Source: Corynespora cassiicola
Lineage: Eukaryota > Ascomycota > Dothideomycetes > Pleosporales > Corynesporascaceae
Length of the DNA stretch: 64,000 nt
Direction: 5' to 3'
Assembly: GCA_022059125.1 (NCBI GenBank)
Contig: JAEUWY010000006.1
Location: forward strand, 930,001 to 994,000
The position numbers were made by a program, and so were the translations under genes. Shown one piece after another: positions 12,917 through 24,300 of this stretch. Positions within the stretch are counted from its first letter, which is position 1, and each line of letters opens with the position of its first letter. The notes beneath the pieces were generated by a model that worked only from the letters and a program-made list of their open reading frames with translations, searched no databases and was not told the origin of the DNA.

Positions 12917-13889
12917 ATGCTGTCCTCTGTCGCTTCGGCGCTGCTCCTTTCGCTGTCCCTGGTGGCCGCGCAATCTACCGACTTCAGCGACCTGGTGGGA
13001 ACGTGGTCGAGCAAGTCGAACTCAACACACACTGGACCCGTATGCGCCTCCCATCTCTCTCCATGCACCCCGGCCTGAGCTCACACGCATCGCAGAAGTT
13101 TTATGACCCCGTCAACGAGAAGTTCTTCGAGCCCAAGCACACGGGCATCTCCTACTCCTTCACCGAGGATGGCCATTTCGAGGAGGCTTACTATCGCGCT
13201 GTCGCCAACCGTACGGCACCCTCCCCCCCCCCCCAAAGCTCCTTTCTACTTGGATGTAGACTTGGGCCTATGCGCCCCTTCACCTGCACTGTGCTGACCG
13301 AATGAACCAGCCACCTCCCCCAAATGCCCGCAGGGCATAATCCAGTGGCAACATGGCAGTTTCAAGAAACTCGACAATGGCTCGCTCACTCTGGAGCCCA
13401 TCAAGGTCGACGGACGACAGCTGCTGTCGGACCCTTGCACGTACAAGAATTCCATTTACACGCGCTACAACGCGTCGGAACTGTTCGAGGTAAGCCAGCC
13501 CAACCCCACATATGCCTTGATGCTCCCTCTCCACGTCTGCCCGCCCAAATGACTCGCGCACTGACACGCTGTGTTTCCAGCGTTACGAAGTCATCACGGA
13601 CCCGTATCACAACATCAAACGCCTCAATCTCTTCAAGTTCGACGGCTCCCCACTCATGCCCATGTACCTCGCCTTTTCTCCGCCCGAGATGCTGCCCACG
13701 TCGACGCTCAACCCAACCGCCACCATGACGGGCGGCGCCAAAGCAACGGGCAAGGTCAAACGCTCCGAGCTCCCGCTGAACATCAACGTCATCACCAAGC
13801 GTACGCCACGACAGCAGCAGGCCGACCAGTGGTGGTGGTTCGGAGTGTTCCTAACCGCCTCGGGTGGTGTGCTATACTTCTTCTTCTAG
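12917..13889 (+). CDS. rot1: ROT1, ER membrane chaperone for cell-wall and glycoprotein maturation
   Basis: Fungal ROT1 family protein; in yeast it is an essential ER protein needed for folding of some glycoproteins and for beta-1,6-glucan in the wall. Four exons are inferred: 12917-13039, 13096-13210, 13311-13489 and 13581-13889, giving 241 residues. A signal peptide is at the start ([19 protein letters not shown]). The luminal domain carries [46 protein letters not shown] and the conserved [21 protein letters not shown] block with PLMPMYLAF. One hydrophobic segment with WWWFG closes the C-terminus, so it is a type I ER membrane protein. Several N-glycosylation sequons are present. Confidence 0.93.
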
Positions 13890-15929
13890 TCCGGACACGG
13901 GAAGATCTGCTGTTTGTTTTGTATGATTGTGGGTTCAGGCAAAGGGATCGGCGCACGGGATTTTCCTTTGCACCTTCTTTATGGGACGCTAACTGGAGGA
14001 AACGTAATGCTGGAGTCGTCGACAAGACAGGGTTTTTGGAGCATTACATTCGGGTATCCCTCCTTTGAGAAAGAAACTTAGGATGCGACGGTCCCTTGAT
14101 GGGAGTCGGCGTTGGAAGGCATTTGGGCTAGCGACTGTTTTTTTTTTCTGTTAAAAGCACACGCATTGATGAAGAAGAGGAAGCGGCTCCACTTTCTCGG
14201 ACAGAGCAAGTGAGCGAGTGAGCGATCGAGCGAGCAAGCGAATTGAAGAAGCCACTGGAGTTAATGCCCGGGAGCGTTGCGCAACAATTCTCCTTTCTGG
14301 CCTTGGGATGAGGAAAGTCCCCAGCCACACATATGCTATATGGAATTTGCATGTAGACAGCAAGGCAAAAACCGACAAAGCTGAAGCATTTGCAAATATG
14401 CACCCATGTTTGATAGATGTCCTCTTTTTTGTTCCCTCTTCTAACCTTTCCAACTACCCCGTTGACGATTTTTACCGTCAGCCTCTTCGATGCATTCATT
14501 CTGCTTTCTCTGAATGCCGATGGACCCTAGTCCAGACCAAATGTTGACACTTCTATTTTCAGAATCGCCGTTCAAGGTCCTTCCCCGCACGCACGCACTG
14601 AGCCCGCGGGCGGAAGACAGGTACCCAAATACACCTTTTTTTTTTGCCACCGGACATGCCATGCGAGCGCAAAGCATGGGAGGCTCGCGAAACGGCGTCG
14701 ATAAAGTATGTATGTGCTTCGGCGCAGCGCCGCTTTATTCACGCACGCACGCATGTTTGTTTCCATAGTTCACGGCGGCGGCGGCAGAAGCGGCGGCGAG
14801 GGTGGCGGCATGTCCTCCGTCTTCAAGGCGAGGTGCACAGCCACGCCCATGGCCAGACCACCACCAGGTAGGCTGGCTGGCTGGCCGTACGGCAAAGATG
14901 GTGAAAGGCAAGTCGTACAGCGCAAACCCCCCCAGACACGCACCAGCAGCCCGTTTCCGCAAAAGGAGATGTCACGCTGGATTACCATCTCCCTGAATCT
15001 GCGTCCTTGCCCTTCGCCCTCGGCCTCGCACTGTCTGTCGGTCTGCTGCCAGCGCTGTCTGCGTGTAACCCTTCCCTTCTTCCCCGGAGCTTAGATCGCG
15101 GATGCGCGGTTGCGGAGGGGATGCGCAAGCGTGGCATAGGTACCGTGCACGCCCGGCTGTTCCGGATCTTCGCTCATTCAGGCATGAATGAATGCATGCA
15201 TGCGTGCGTGGAGAAAGGAAGGCGGTCTCGTCAGGTCTGCTCTGGTCGGGGAGGTTCCGGGAGGGTACGGTTCGGGGTCGGGTCAGCAAACCTGTCTAGG
15301 AACGCCTGGGAGTCTGTGCGGGGAGCTGCGTAAGTTTCAGAGGGGAGCACGGCGGGGATTCGGGATAAGAGGGGGAAGTTTTGCGTAGGGGGGTAGAGGG
15401 TAGATTGGTGGTGTTGCGCTGTCGTGTTTCGACGTGACATGGCGGATATGTTGTAGAGGTGGGATGCGGCGAGGGTGGACCAGGCTTGAGGTGAGTTTTT
15501 TTGTTCGTGTTTGATGTTGATGTGGGGTATGTTCGTTGTGGATTCCATGGCGTGCAGGAGTGGCAAGATTGCTCTAGCCATAGGACCAGGAGGTGAATAG
15601 ATGATCAATGAATGAAGAGTTTGATGGCTGGTGTCGTGTGGTGGGGTAGGTCATAAGTAGAATTTTAGAAAGGCAGAAACAATTTTTCTTCCTATATCGA
15701 GGAACTAGGTAAAGGGATTCGTAGCGAATCATAACATGAATGATTCTCCAAGCCTGTGCCTGCCTGTAGAAATATATACAGAGAAGATGAAAAAAAGCCA
15801 GGTACCAAATGTGAGATAGTGAGGGTATGAACGCCGAAGCCTACTCCGTGTAAAATCAAATAGGATATATCCTATTTCCGAACCATCGGAGTGAGTGAAA
15901 TAAGGTTAAGCGCAAGAGTGAGAAAATAC
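13890..15929. other. intergenic, low-complexity and tetranucleotide tracts
   Basis: No gene is supported in this 2 kb. It holds a GAGC/GAGT tetranucleotide tract near 14205-14240, poly-T runs near 14139 and 14637, a GGC-rich tract near 14771-14815, GGCT repeats near 14870-14885 and ATGC/GCGT repeats near 15183-15210. Short open frames overlap on both strands. Confidence 0.5.
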
Positions 15930-17040
15930 TTAACTGGTACTGATGCAGTAGTTGTAGCCTCGCCAGAGGTTGGTGCATTTGTCGTTGAGCCCCGGATTGA
16001 GCTCCTGTAGAGTCTTGAGTGGAACGCCCGTCGCGTCGCAATAATCACCGTTCTTGACTGTAAACCATTTTTTGCAGCCTGCAGCGGCATTGGGGTAGTA
16101 CAAGCCGTTACCTGAGGACTCGGGCTGTTCTTTCTGTGGCGGTACATATGAAGGTGGTATGGGCGTAGCTTGATACTGCTGTGATTCTGTGGTTGCACTG
16201 GACTGAACAACACCCTGAGACTGGCTGTTCACATTCGCAGGACCGTTCCCTCCGCTCTCGCAGTAGTTGGTGCTCTCTCCATCCCAACCCAGGAGGCGGT
16301 TGGCAACATCGTTTACGTAGCATCGAGTTCCGCTGGTAGCTTCCACTAGATTTCCGGACCCAACGTTGCCCGAGTTGTAGATTTTGAGGGCCCTGTAATA
16401 CTTGCTGACATCGTTTGCCCCTCCTGCTTTCTGGAGGGCAACTTTCAGGGACTGCGGCCGGTTGGCCTCGACACCCTCCTGGATCATTTTGGTGATGGTC
16501 CAATCAGGGCAAGGGGTAGTGACCTTGGAGGCATCAAAGCCTTTTCCTGCCTCGTTTGCATTGCAAGTGGCAGTGCCCTCGAAAGATTGCATGAGTCCGG
16601 GATTCCGGTGGCCATTGTTCGTGGTATGGACTCTGGCACAGCCCTTGCTTTCTTGCATCATGACTGCAAGAACGTAGCTGGAGGGGACTTGTTCTTCGTT
16701 TGCCGTCTGTTCAATAGCTGCTCTGATGGCCGACAGTTCACCGTCGCTGTTTTCGCTGACACCATATTGCGAACAAGCTATCCTCATAGTCGGTTCATTC
16801 AGTGACCTAGGCCAAGTTAGCTCAGTAGATCAAAACTGGTCCTATGGCTTACCATAGTTTGTCAAAAGACAGCCACCTGTCTTGTGAAGGCCAGCCTGCA
16901 GCCACTGAACCATCGCCTGAATAGCGTTCGTAGTTCCAGTCTCGTGCCTGTAGGGACTGAATGGGTGCCCCGAAGCTAAGTGCAAAGAGACTGCTGGCAG
17001 CCATGATAAAGGAAGGAGTAGCCATGGTTTTGATGGCCAT
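15930..17040 (-). CDS. secreted lysozyme-like (SLT-fold) protein with C-terminal LysM domain
   Basis: Two exons are inferred, 17040-16853 and 16806-15930, giving 354 residues. A signal peptide occupies roughly residues 1-25 (cleavage after the small residues near SFGAP). A lysozyme/transglycosylase-like domain follows at about 70-235. It shows the sequence VLAVMMQESKG, with Glu near residue 115 as the likely catalytic acid, then NPGLMQSFEGTATC and KIYNSGNVGS, typical of the goose-lysozyme/SLT fold. A Ser/Gln/Pro linker leads to a single LysM (about 303-350: WFTVKNGDYC, LQELNPGLND, then NYCI), which binds chitin or peptidoglycan-type GlcNAc polymers. The combination suggests a secreted cell-wall hydrolase aimed at bacteria or at fungal chitin; which substrate is inferred, not shown. 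An internal Met at residue 6 is an alternative start. Confidence 0.85.
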
Positions 17041-19470
17041 TCGAATGACTTTGTATCAAGCTCTAGTAGTCTCTTACAACACGTGCGTGTAGTCGTGTTT
17101 GCAGCGAAGTAGAGCAGAGCACAGTTTAGAAAGAGTGACTAGAGGCAAGCCTCAACTGTGAAATGATCGTGTACTGTAGAACTGTAGAATCCGGGACTGA
17201 GATGACGGTGATGGGAGATAGGCAGAGTGACTGGAAAGCCGTCTTATATACCGGCAGCTGCGCCGGTGCAGCGGTCTGCAGACTCGCAGGCACAAAGGGA
17301 TGCACGGTCCATCTATCAGGTGGTGAGCATAGGCTTGATGCCAAATGACCCCTGCAGATAGGTAGTAAGGTACGGGCGCTAGCGACTGGGGGCAGGACAT
17401 GTCTGTGCAATGTCTGTTCCTGGTGGCTGTCCGTTCGTGCTGAGATGCATGGGCCTAGAGGTGCAGTGGTGAAACGAAACTACTCCACGATTAGTCGATT
17501 TTGCGCATCGGGAATGACAAGCTAGGGAATATTTGTCGATGGTCATATTATGCCTGAAGGGGTATTTTGTTCTTTAACCGTCATCACCAGGAACAATCTA
17601 CTTGAAAATGATGCAGGATGTAGATGCGCAACGATGCAGAAGCAATCCTTTGCAAAGTAGTCGCGGGCCGTTACCCCTTAGCCGTAACGACTCGAAGAAG
17701 AGGACGAACAGGAACGGCGGTAATGGCGATAATCAGATGTCAAAGTGCCGACATCTTACATAGTCCTACCTCAGCTGGACTCCCTGCAGGCCATGGCCGT
17801 TCTGGCGTAAGTGTTGCGACGCCCACCCCGACGGCTCCAACGGGTATACTTTGCAGCCAGCCGGGACCGAGGACTGCGGCACCGCGAGGGAGGAGACGAT
17901 TCTTCCCCCAGGTAAGATCCTGGAGACCCTGAACCACACCGCATCGCTTCCGCATTAACGCCACAGGAGCTGATGGCAGATTGAGCGATGATCCCTGATG
18001 TCGAAGAAATATTTCCTAGCAGTCAAGAAGGCCATAAAGTCAAAAGTGGTAGACCCAGAGGCCAGAATGCTGCAAAAAGCCCCTCTCTCGCTCTGGGCAA
18101 GTAGTTTGAGATCTACTCTAAGATTGGTCCGCATTGGACTGCTTGTCACAGGGGACGGCGGAAAAGAAACGCGCTGGTTTCTTGTTATGTGGTCTGGCGA
18201 GTTCCAGCTGTGCCACAGCGGGCTATCCCCATTTAGGGCCAAGGTGTGTGGCTTGTGTCGCCTATGCCGGCCTCGGGAGTTCCTGGGGAACGCTCAGTCA
18301 GCACCGGTCCAAGTGCTGAGTGTGAAGGTGACAAGGGAGCCTAAGACTTGGACAGGCTAGTTGACCCTGGACCTGCTTCCGATGCAGCAGCTTCTATTGA
18401 GTGGTGACACCGGTCCCCGCATCAGCGGCCAGATGCAGGAGTCCGGACTCGCGCCAAAAGTGGCAGGCGATTGTGAAAGGCCAACTGTTGCAAAGCAATA
18501 CGAGCATGCCCGCCAATTCGCACTTGTCGGCACAGTGTGTCCTCTGCCAGGCTTGGTTAATATCGCGGAGGAACGGTGCCTCGAGGCCGTCTTTGACAAG
18601 TTGGTAGGTCGGTGCACAGGTGTGTTTCACATTCTGCATGCCAAAGGCCAGTGACGAGTCCTCGGGGAGTGGGACGAATAGAAGACGACCGAATATGCAC
18701 TAGACGGATACCGTGGTTGGTGGAGGTGCATGTCGGGGTTTAAGGAAGCAGAGGTGTTCTCTTGTCAGGGCCGCGTTATCGATAGCGCCCCGGCACTATC
18801 GATATGGAATCTCGGCTCGATGAATAACTCCACCACACATCTCGCTCTCCGATTGCTCGTCATCCGTCCCATAGGCTTGGTCACATATGGCGCAAATTGA
18901 TTTCGGCATGTCGAGGGGCAGGCTTGCACTCGGCATGTTGTACAAATTGCATTTGTCACCGCGAGTTGCGCACATCGTCCAAGGGTCAAATTGCCAAATG
19001 CGCGCGCACTCGCAACGTTTAACGCGGCCAGGCAACGATTATTGCACAGTAGTATATCAAATCGCTGGACGGCCTTTTTCTGTTTTCGATGGATCCTGGG
19101 TTACCGAGAGCACACATTCCGCAGGCCCGGCGGCACAGGCCCAGTCGACCGTGTGGGGAACATGCAGGCGATCCCCGACATCTTTGTCAGTGTGCAACTC
19201 TCCAGCTGCATTCATGGGGTCATCCTGGTCTACCAGTGCCGGTGTAGAGCGCCGTTGGATCCTTCCACAGCCAGATCCCGAGATGAGTGGCCTGACCTAC
19301 TGAATTTACCTGATCCTTGAACTCATGAAAGTACCTCGAAAAGAATTTACGTGAAAAAACAACAGCATGGAAGATGACATTATCCTCGATAGGGCAAGTG
19401 ATGGTAAGTAACATTCTTTTACTAAATTATAATCAATTTCTAGGAGTCTTAAGTCACGGCTTCTTCTGCT
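17041..19470. other. gene-poor intergenic region
   Basis: No complete gene is supported in 2.4 kb apart from the LysM gene promoter. Overlapping frames of 80-100 residues on both strands at 18.36-18.65 kb are unresolved. A Cys-rich minus-strand frame lies at 18779-19035 (reported as a finding). Confidence 0.45.
17244..17250 (-). promoter_or_regulatory. TATA box of the LysM-lysozyme gene
   Basis: The minus strand reads TATATAAG about 204 bp upstream of the start codon, a good position and sequence for a TATA element of an inducible secreted-protein gene. Confidence 0.5.
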
Positions 19471-20076
19471 CTAGGTACTTAGGTAGGCCTCCAAATGGGG
19501 ATGCTGTCGATACAGATTTACTAGTGGCATGAACATCTTCACCTCCTCTCCTTGCTCACCTGCCTTTCCTCGATCCTCTATCTCGGCCTGCTTCTTTGAC
19601 CAAGCCCACATCTGGCTCCAATCGACCCATGCCCACCCCTCACACTTATCAGGTTCCATGAGCTACATCACGTTAGTTCGGTTTGTACTGTTAATTGATA
19701 TGACCAATACCTCAGGCTCCTTGTCTTGACCCACAATCACACATTCGACAAAAATGGTGATGTAATGTTTTCCCTCTCCCATGATATCGTTGGTAGCTGT
19801 TATAAATTTTACATCCCCCACCCTTAAGCCAGTCTCTTCGAGAACTTCGCGTTCGGCGCAATCTGCGAATGATTCGCCGTGCTCGATATGGCCTCCTGGA
19901 CACGCCATTTCACCTGAACCTTAATTAGCCGCCTATTGGAACATGAATGGAAACCAAAATTGCACACCGGCGCCGTGACTGCCCTTTCGCTTGCCGAGAA
20001 TGATTTTGCCGGATTTGTCATGGATAACAGCGGCAACGCCGACTTTGGGCCTCGGTTTTCCAAGGGCTTCGGGCAT
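19471..20076 (-). CDS. Nudix hydrolase (NUDT15/MTH3-like)
   Basis: Nucleoside-diphosphate-linked hydrolase of about 167 residues from three inferred exons: 20076-19968, 19913-19711 and 19662-19471. The complete Nudix box is present when exons 1 and 2 are joined: GGHIEHGESFADCAEREVLE followed by ETGL, matching G-x5-E-x7-REUxEExGU with its Mg-binding Glu residues. The upstream strand PKVGVAAVIHDKSGKIILGKRKGSHGAGEMACPGG and the downstream MEPDKCEGWAWVDW place it with the NUDT15-like group, which acts on oxidised or modified nucleoside triphosphates; the real substrate is not known. The start with context GTCACCATG is preferred; an in-frame ATG at 20157 would add 27 residues. Confidence 0.85.
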
Positions 20077-21309
20077 GGTGACGCGGTGAATACTTTGATA
20101 TGTTGTAGTGATGGAACTTATCACCGTGTTAAGTGGACTGAGGTTCAATACTCCCATGTCTGTCGCCGTACTAAATGTGATTCATTCACGCTTTGACTGC
20201 ACTAACGGCTTTTGGAATAGTGGAGCAAAGATGGTGCAACTCCCGAGGTCCATCGAGGCGCAGAACCATTGACTCATTTGTTGATCAGGTTTTGTTCGGC
20301 CTACTAAAACGCTTTCGAAATACTTAGTCTTAAGCTGCGATATGACTGATTTAATTCCCAGGTAGACAAGCTTCGCTGTTTTCGAGTCACGCCTGGTTGG
20401 GGTCCTACGCGTGTTTGGTAAATAATCCAGCAAAGACTCCTGGAAAGAGCTTTCTGGTAGCGCAAAAAACTCTCAAAAAATCCAGGCAGCAAGAAGTTCT
20501 CACCGATGAGCATGCTATAGTGATCTCGACTTTCTGAGGCAGGTCCGCTTACACCCACGCCAAGATCACCTGGTCCCCTCTGCCTAGCGTAAGCTTCAGT
20601 CAATTCTCTACAAAGTTTTCTTTATATTTGTGTGATAATTTCCATTAATCGTCCCTGAATCCTGCTTTTATTTATGTCCAAACCTTAGTGCCCCGATTGC
20701 CCCTCAACTTTGCGCTCTTACTTTGAGCCCTAGGGTGTCGGTAGTATAATGTATCGCAGCTGATGATATATAGCTTGGTGCTTTGAAACTTCATCATTTA
20801 GCAACCAGTAATACCGGCGGCTAAGGCGAATGATGTGGTTGAACACCCCAAGTGTCTGGGGCCACTTTGTTGATGCCTAGACTGCAAATCATAGCTGCAA
20901 CATATCACGCGAAGCTGCTTCATAATCCAGCCGCAACTCCATAACCAATCACCTGTCTCATAGTTTATATCGCAGAAAACACATAATAATATATGATGGC
21001 TAGGCGACAAAGAAAATACCACAAGGACTACGCGTCTTTGCCGCATTGCGCTGCTGCCGTCATTTGCGCTAGGACCGAACGAGCTTAGTAATCGTTCCCA
21101 CTGCTTCGGAACCTTGGGAGTCCACCGGCCACTCACCGACTTTCGTAACCCTCCTTTCGCAAATCCGCGAGTCTGATGAATACTGGTGCCTAGTCGAGAA
21201 GGTTATCTATCAGCCCTATGGGTCGTGTATAATCGGCCTTCACGTAGTTGGGGCTCTGGGACAGAGAAGATTTCTTCAAGCGAACAACCTGTCGTTGGCG
21301 GAAAGAAAC
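20077..21309. other. intergenic between Nudix gene and ABC transporter gene
   Basis: This 1.2 kb separates divergent genes. Short minus-strand frames at 20.2-20.6 kb and 20.8-21.1 kb have no recognisable similarity. The plus strand is open without ATG from about 21.07 kb into the ABC gene (see findings). Confidence 0.4.
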
Positions 21310-24300
21310 ATGACGTCCGAGCAAATGCCGATGCTGTTGCATCACTGGGGCACCTGGCAGGACATACCCCCATTATCGCAATGTCATAAGTTCTGGGTAT
21401 GCGAGCTTCGCCCAGATTGAAAGGGGAAAAACAAGGCTGCTAACAAATCAAAAGGATACCAGAACAGCGCGATTCACACCCTGCTTTCTACCTTTTATCA
21501 CAGCATTTCCAGCCATTCTAGCCACGTTCATACTCTTTTTATATTCTCTCAAGATTTTTAGCGCCTACCGGCCACAATGGACGAAACCATTTGCCAAAGA
21601 AGGCAAAGAATTTCCAGACGAAATTGGCCCGGATCCCATCAGGCGGCGGCCTATAGTCGCTACTTATGGTCTACTCGCTGTGTCATTGGTCGGACTTGCT
21701 CTTCAAATTACGACTGTATTTGTCCCATTCCGTCAGCTAGCAGCAATCTACCCTTCGGTATCCTGGGTAAGTAGAGACTTCTCCAAGAATCTCGTGCTGA
21801 GCTGACCCATTTGGAAGGCAATTGCGGCTTGTATAGTCGTTTTCGATCGGCCAAGGACCGCCTCAATGTCATTATTAACTTTATTTACTGGTTTGCTTCT
21901 AACCCAGCTGATTGTGCTATCGCACAACAAGGCCTCGTTTACCATTCAAGACTTTCCACTTTTGCTAGCGCCCGTTACAGCTGTCTCTGGCATTTTGCTA
22001 GTCTTGAACATGCCCCTTCGAGATCCACTTCTACCAAATGAAGAAATTAGCACGGTCCATTCGACACCGACTGCCGAATTGCGATCTCCCGAGGACGACT
22101 TGACTCCATGGCAGTACATGACTGTGTCTTGGATGCAACCCTTGATACGGACTGGAAAAGAACGACAGCTGAACGATGAGGATGTTTGGGACTTGGCCTA
22201 CGAGTTCAAGCATGCAAGACTTCATAATGCATTTCGGACATTAAAGGGTTCAGTTACTAGGAGGTTGCTGCAGGCTAATGGAATGGATCTTTTACGCACA
22301 ACTGTCTTTGGCATGATCCAATTGATTACCAGTAAGCTACCAAAGCCTCTCCTATATTGAAAAATCTGACCACAATCAAGCGGTACTGACTCCAGTTTTA
22401 CTGCAACGCCTACTTGCCTCGATGAAAGACGCAGCATCACCTCCAAGTGCAACTATCACCTATGCAGTCATATCGCTTGTCTTGCGCATGATTTCAACGC
22501 AATGTGGGGTCTTTAATCTGTGGTACCAAAGAAGAGCATACGAAAGATCAAGGGGTGAACTAATCACGATGCTATACGAGAAAACATTGAACAGGAAAAT
22601 AAAGGGGACTAAACAAGAGGTCAATGATGATCACAATGGGAACGCCAATGGTCATTCTAATGGCGAATCTAATGGCGAAACCGAGCCGTTACTGCCATCA
22701 GCGGCGAATGACAAAAGCAAATCTCGAGGTATCTTTCGAAAACTATGGAACAACTTTTGCGCCATCATCCTGAGGAGCAAAAATAATGATACAGAGAAGG
22801 CGAATGACGCCGCTTCTATGGGAAAAATTCTGAATCTAATGAGAAACGATGTCTACGAAATAGCTCAAAGATTCTGGGAATTCTCGGATATCATCACCAA
22901 ACCTACTGGAGCCATTTTCACTACGTTGCTCATCTGGCAGATGCTTGGATGGTCATGTTTGCTTGGTGTATTGGCGATGGCGGCAACTCAGGCTGTCAAC
23001 GTAGTGGTCGCGCGTTATCAAGTTTATTTCGAAAAGAAACGCAGGGTCGCAACCGACGAAAAGCTGCAAAGAACAACCCAATTCATTGAATCCATCAGGC
23101 ATCTCCGCTGGTATGGATGGCAAGAAGCCTGGCTCAAGGATATCCTCGAATCTCGACAGAAAGAGTTGCATCTGCGCATCATTCAAATCATCTTTTATAC
23201 GTCACTCTCTTTCGTGCTGCGATTTGGTGCCGGTATCTTTCCTACTGTGGCCTTTTACGCATTCTCGGTTCTAGCGCGGAAGCCCCTTGGCGTAGACCTG
23301 ATCTTTCCGGCCCTTGATTTGTTCAACATGCTAGAGGCCTACCTCCGCGCATTACCCCCACTTGTTACAACATTGCTTAATGCATATGTTGCCATGGGCA
23401 GGATAGAAGGGTTTATGAAAGAGCCGGACAAAGAGCAATCTGATGTAGTCCCTGAAGGTACCGAAAAGCTCCATCTCCAGAATGCTTCCTTTGCTTGGCC
23501 TGGGGTCGATAAAAATGTGCTGGAGGACATCACTCTAGAGTTTCCTTCGGGGCTTACAGTCATATACGGTGAGGTAGCTGCCGGAAAGACGGCATTATTA
23601 CAGGCTCTTCTCGGAGAACTGGACAAGACAGGCGGAGAGTTTGTTCGGCCTGACGAAGTCGTCGGATACTGTGCTCAGACTCCCTGGCTTCAAAGCATGA
23701 GTATCCGAGACAATATTCTTTTCTCAGCTCCTTATGATGGCGATCGATACAAGCAAGTCCTTGATGCTTGCGAGCTAAGGACTGACATGAAAGAGTTCAA
23801 GCATGGGGATTTGTCAAACATTGGCGAGAATGGTATTGGGTTATCCGGTGGGCAGAAAGCACGGGTTGCACTAGCGAGAGCTGTGTATAGCAAAGCAAAC
23901 CTGCTTTTTCTCGATGACCCGCTATCAGCACTCGACCATCAGACGGCACATTCTATTGTCACAAAGCTGCTCGCTGGGCCCCTTTTGAAAGACAGGACAA
24001 CAGTGCTAGTCACTCATCGAACAGAGCTCTGCCACGGGCTTGCAAAGCAATGGGTCCAGCTAGAAAACGGTAGAGCATCGATCCACGAGCCAAGAGAAGA
24101 TGAAAATACTCTTCAAAAGACTACCACCAACGAGTCGATATCTGAAGAAGAAGCCAAGAAGCGGGAAGAAGAAATGGCCGCAGCGGTACCGGACAAGTTC
24201 ATTGAAGACGAGAAACGAGCCTCGGGTGGAGTCAAGATGCGCGTATACTGGCGCTATATCAGGGCTGGCACACTCCGTTGGTGGACGATTTCCATCGTCG

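Noticed and set aside
20798..21136. Minus-strand frame of 112 residues
   Set aside because: Begins with GTG and has no recognisable similarity.
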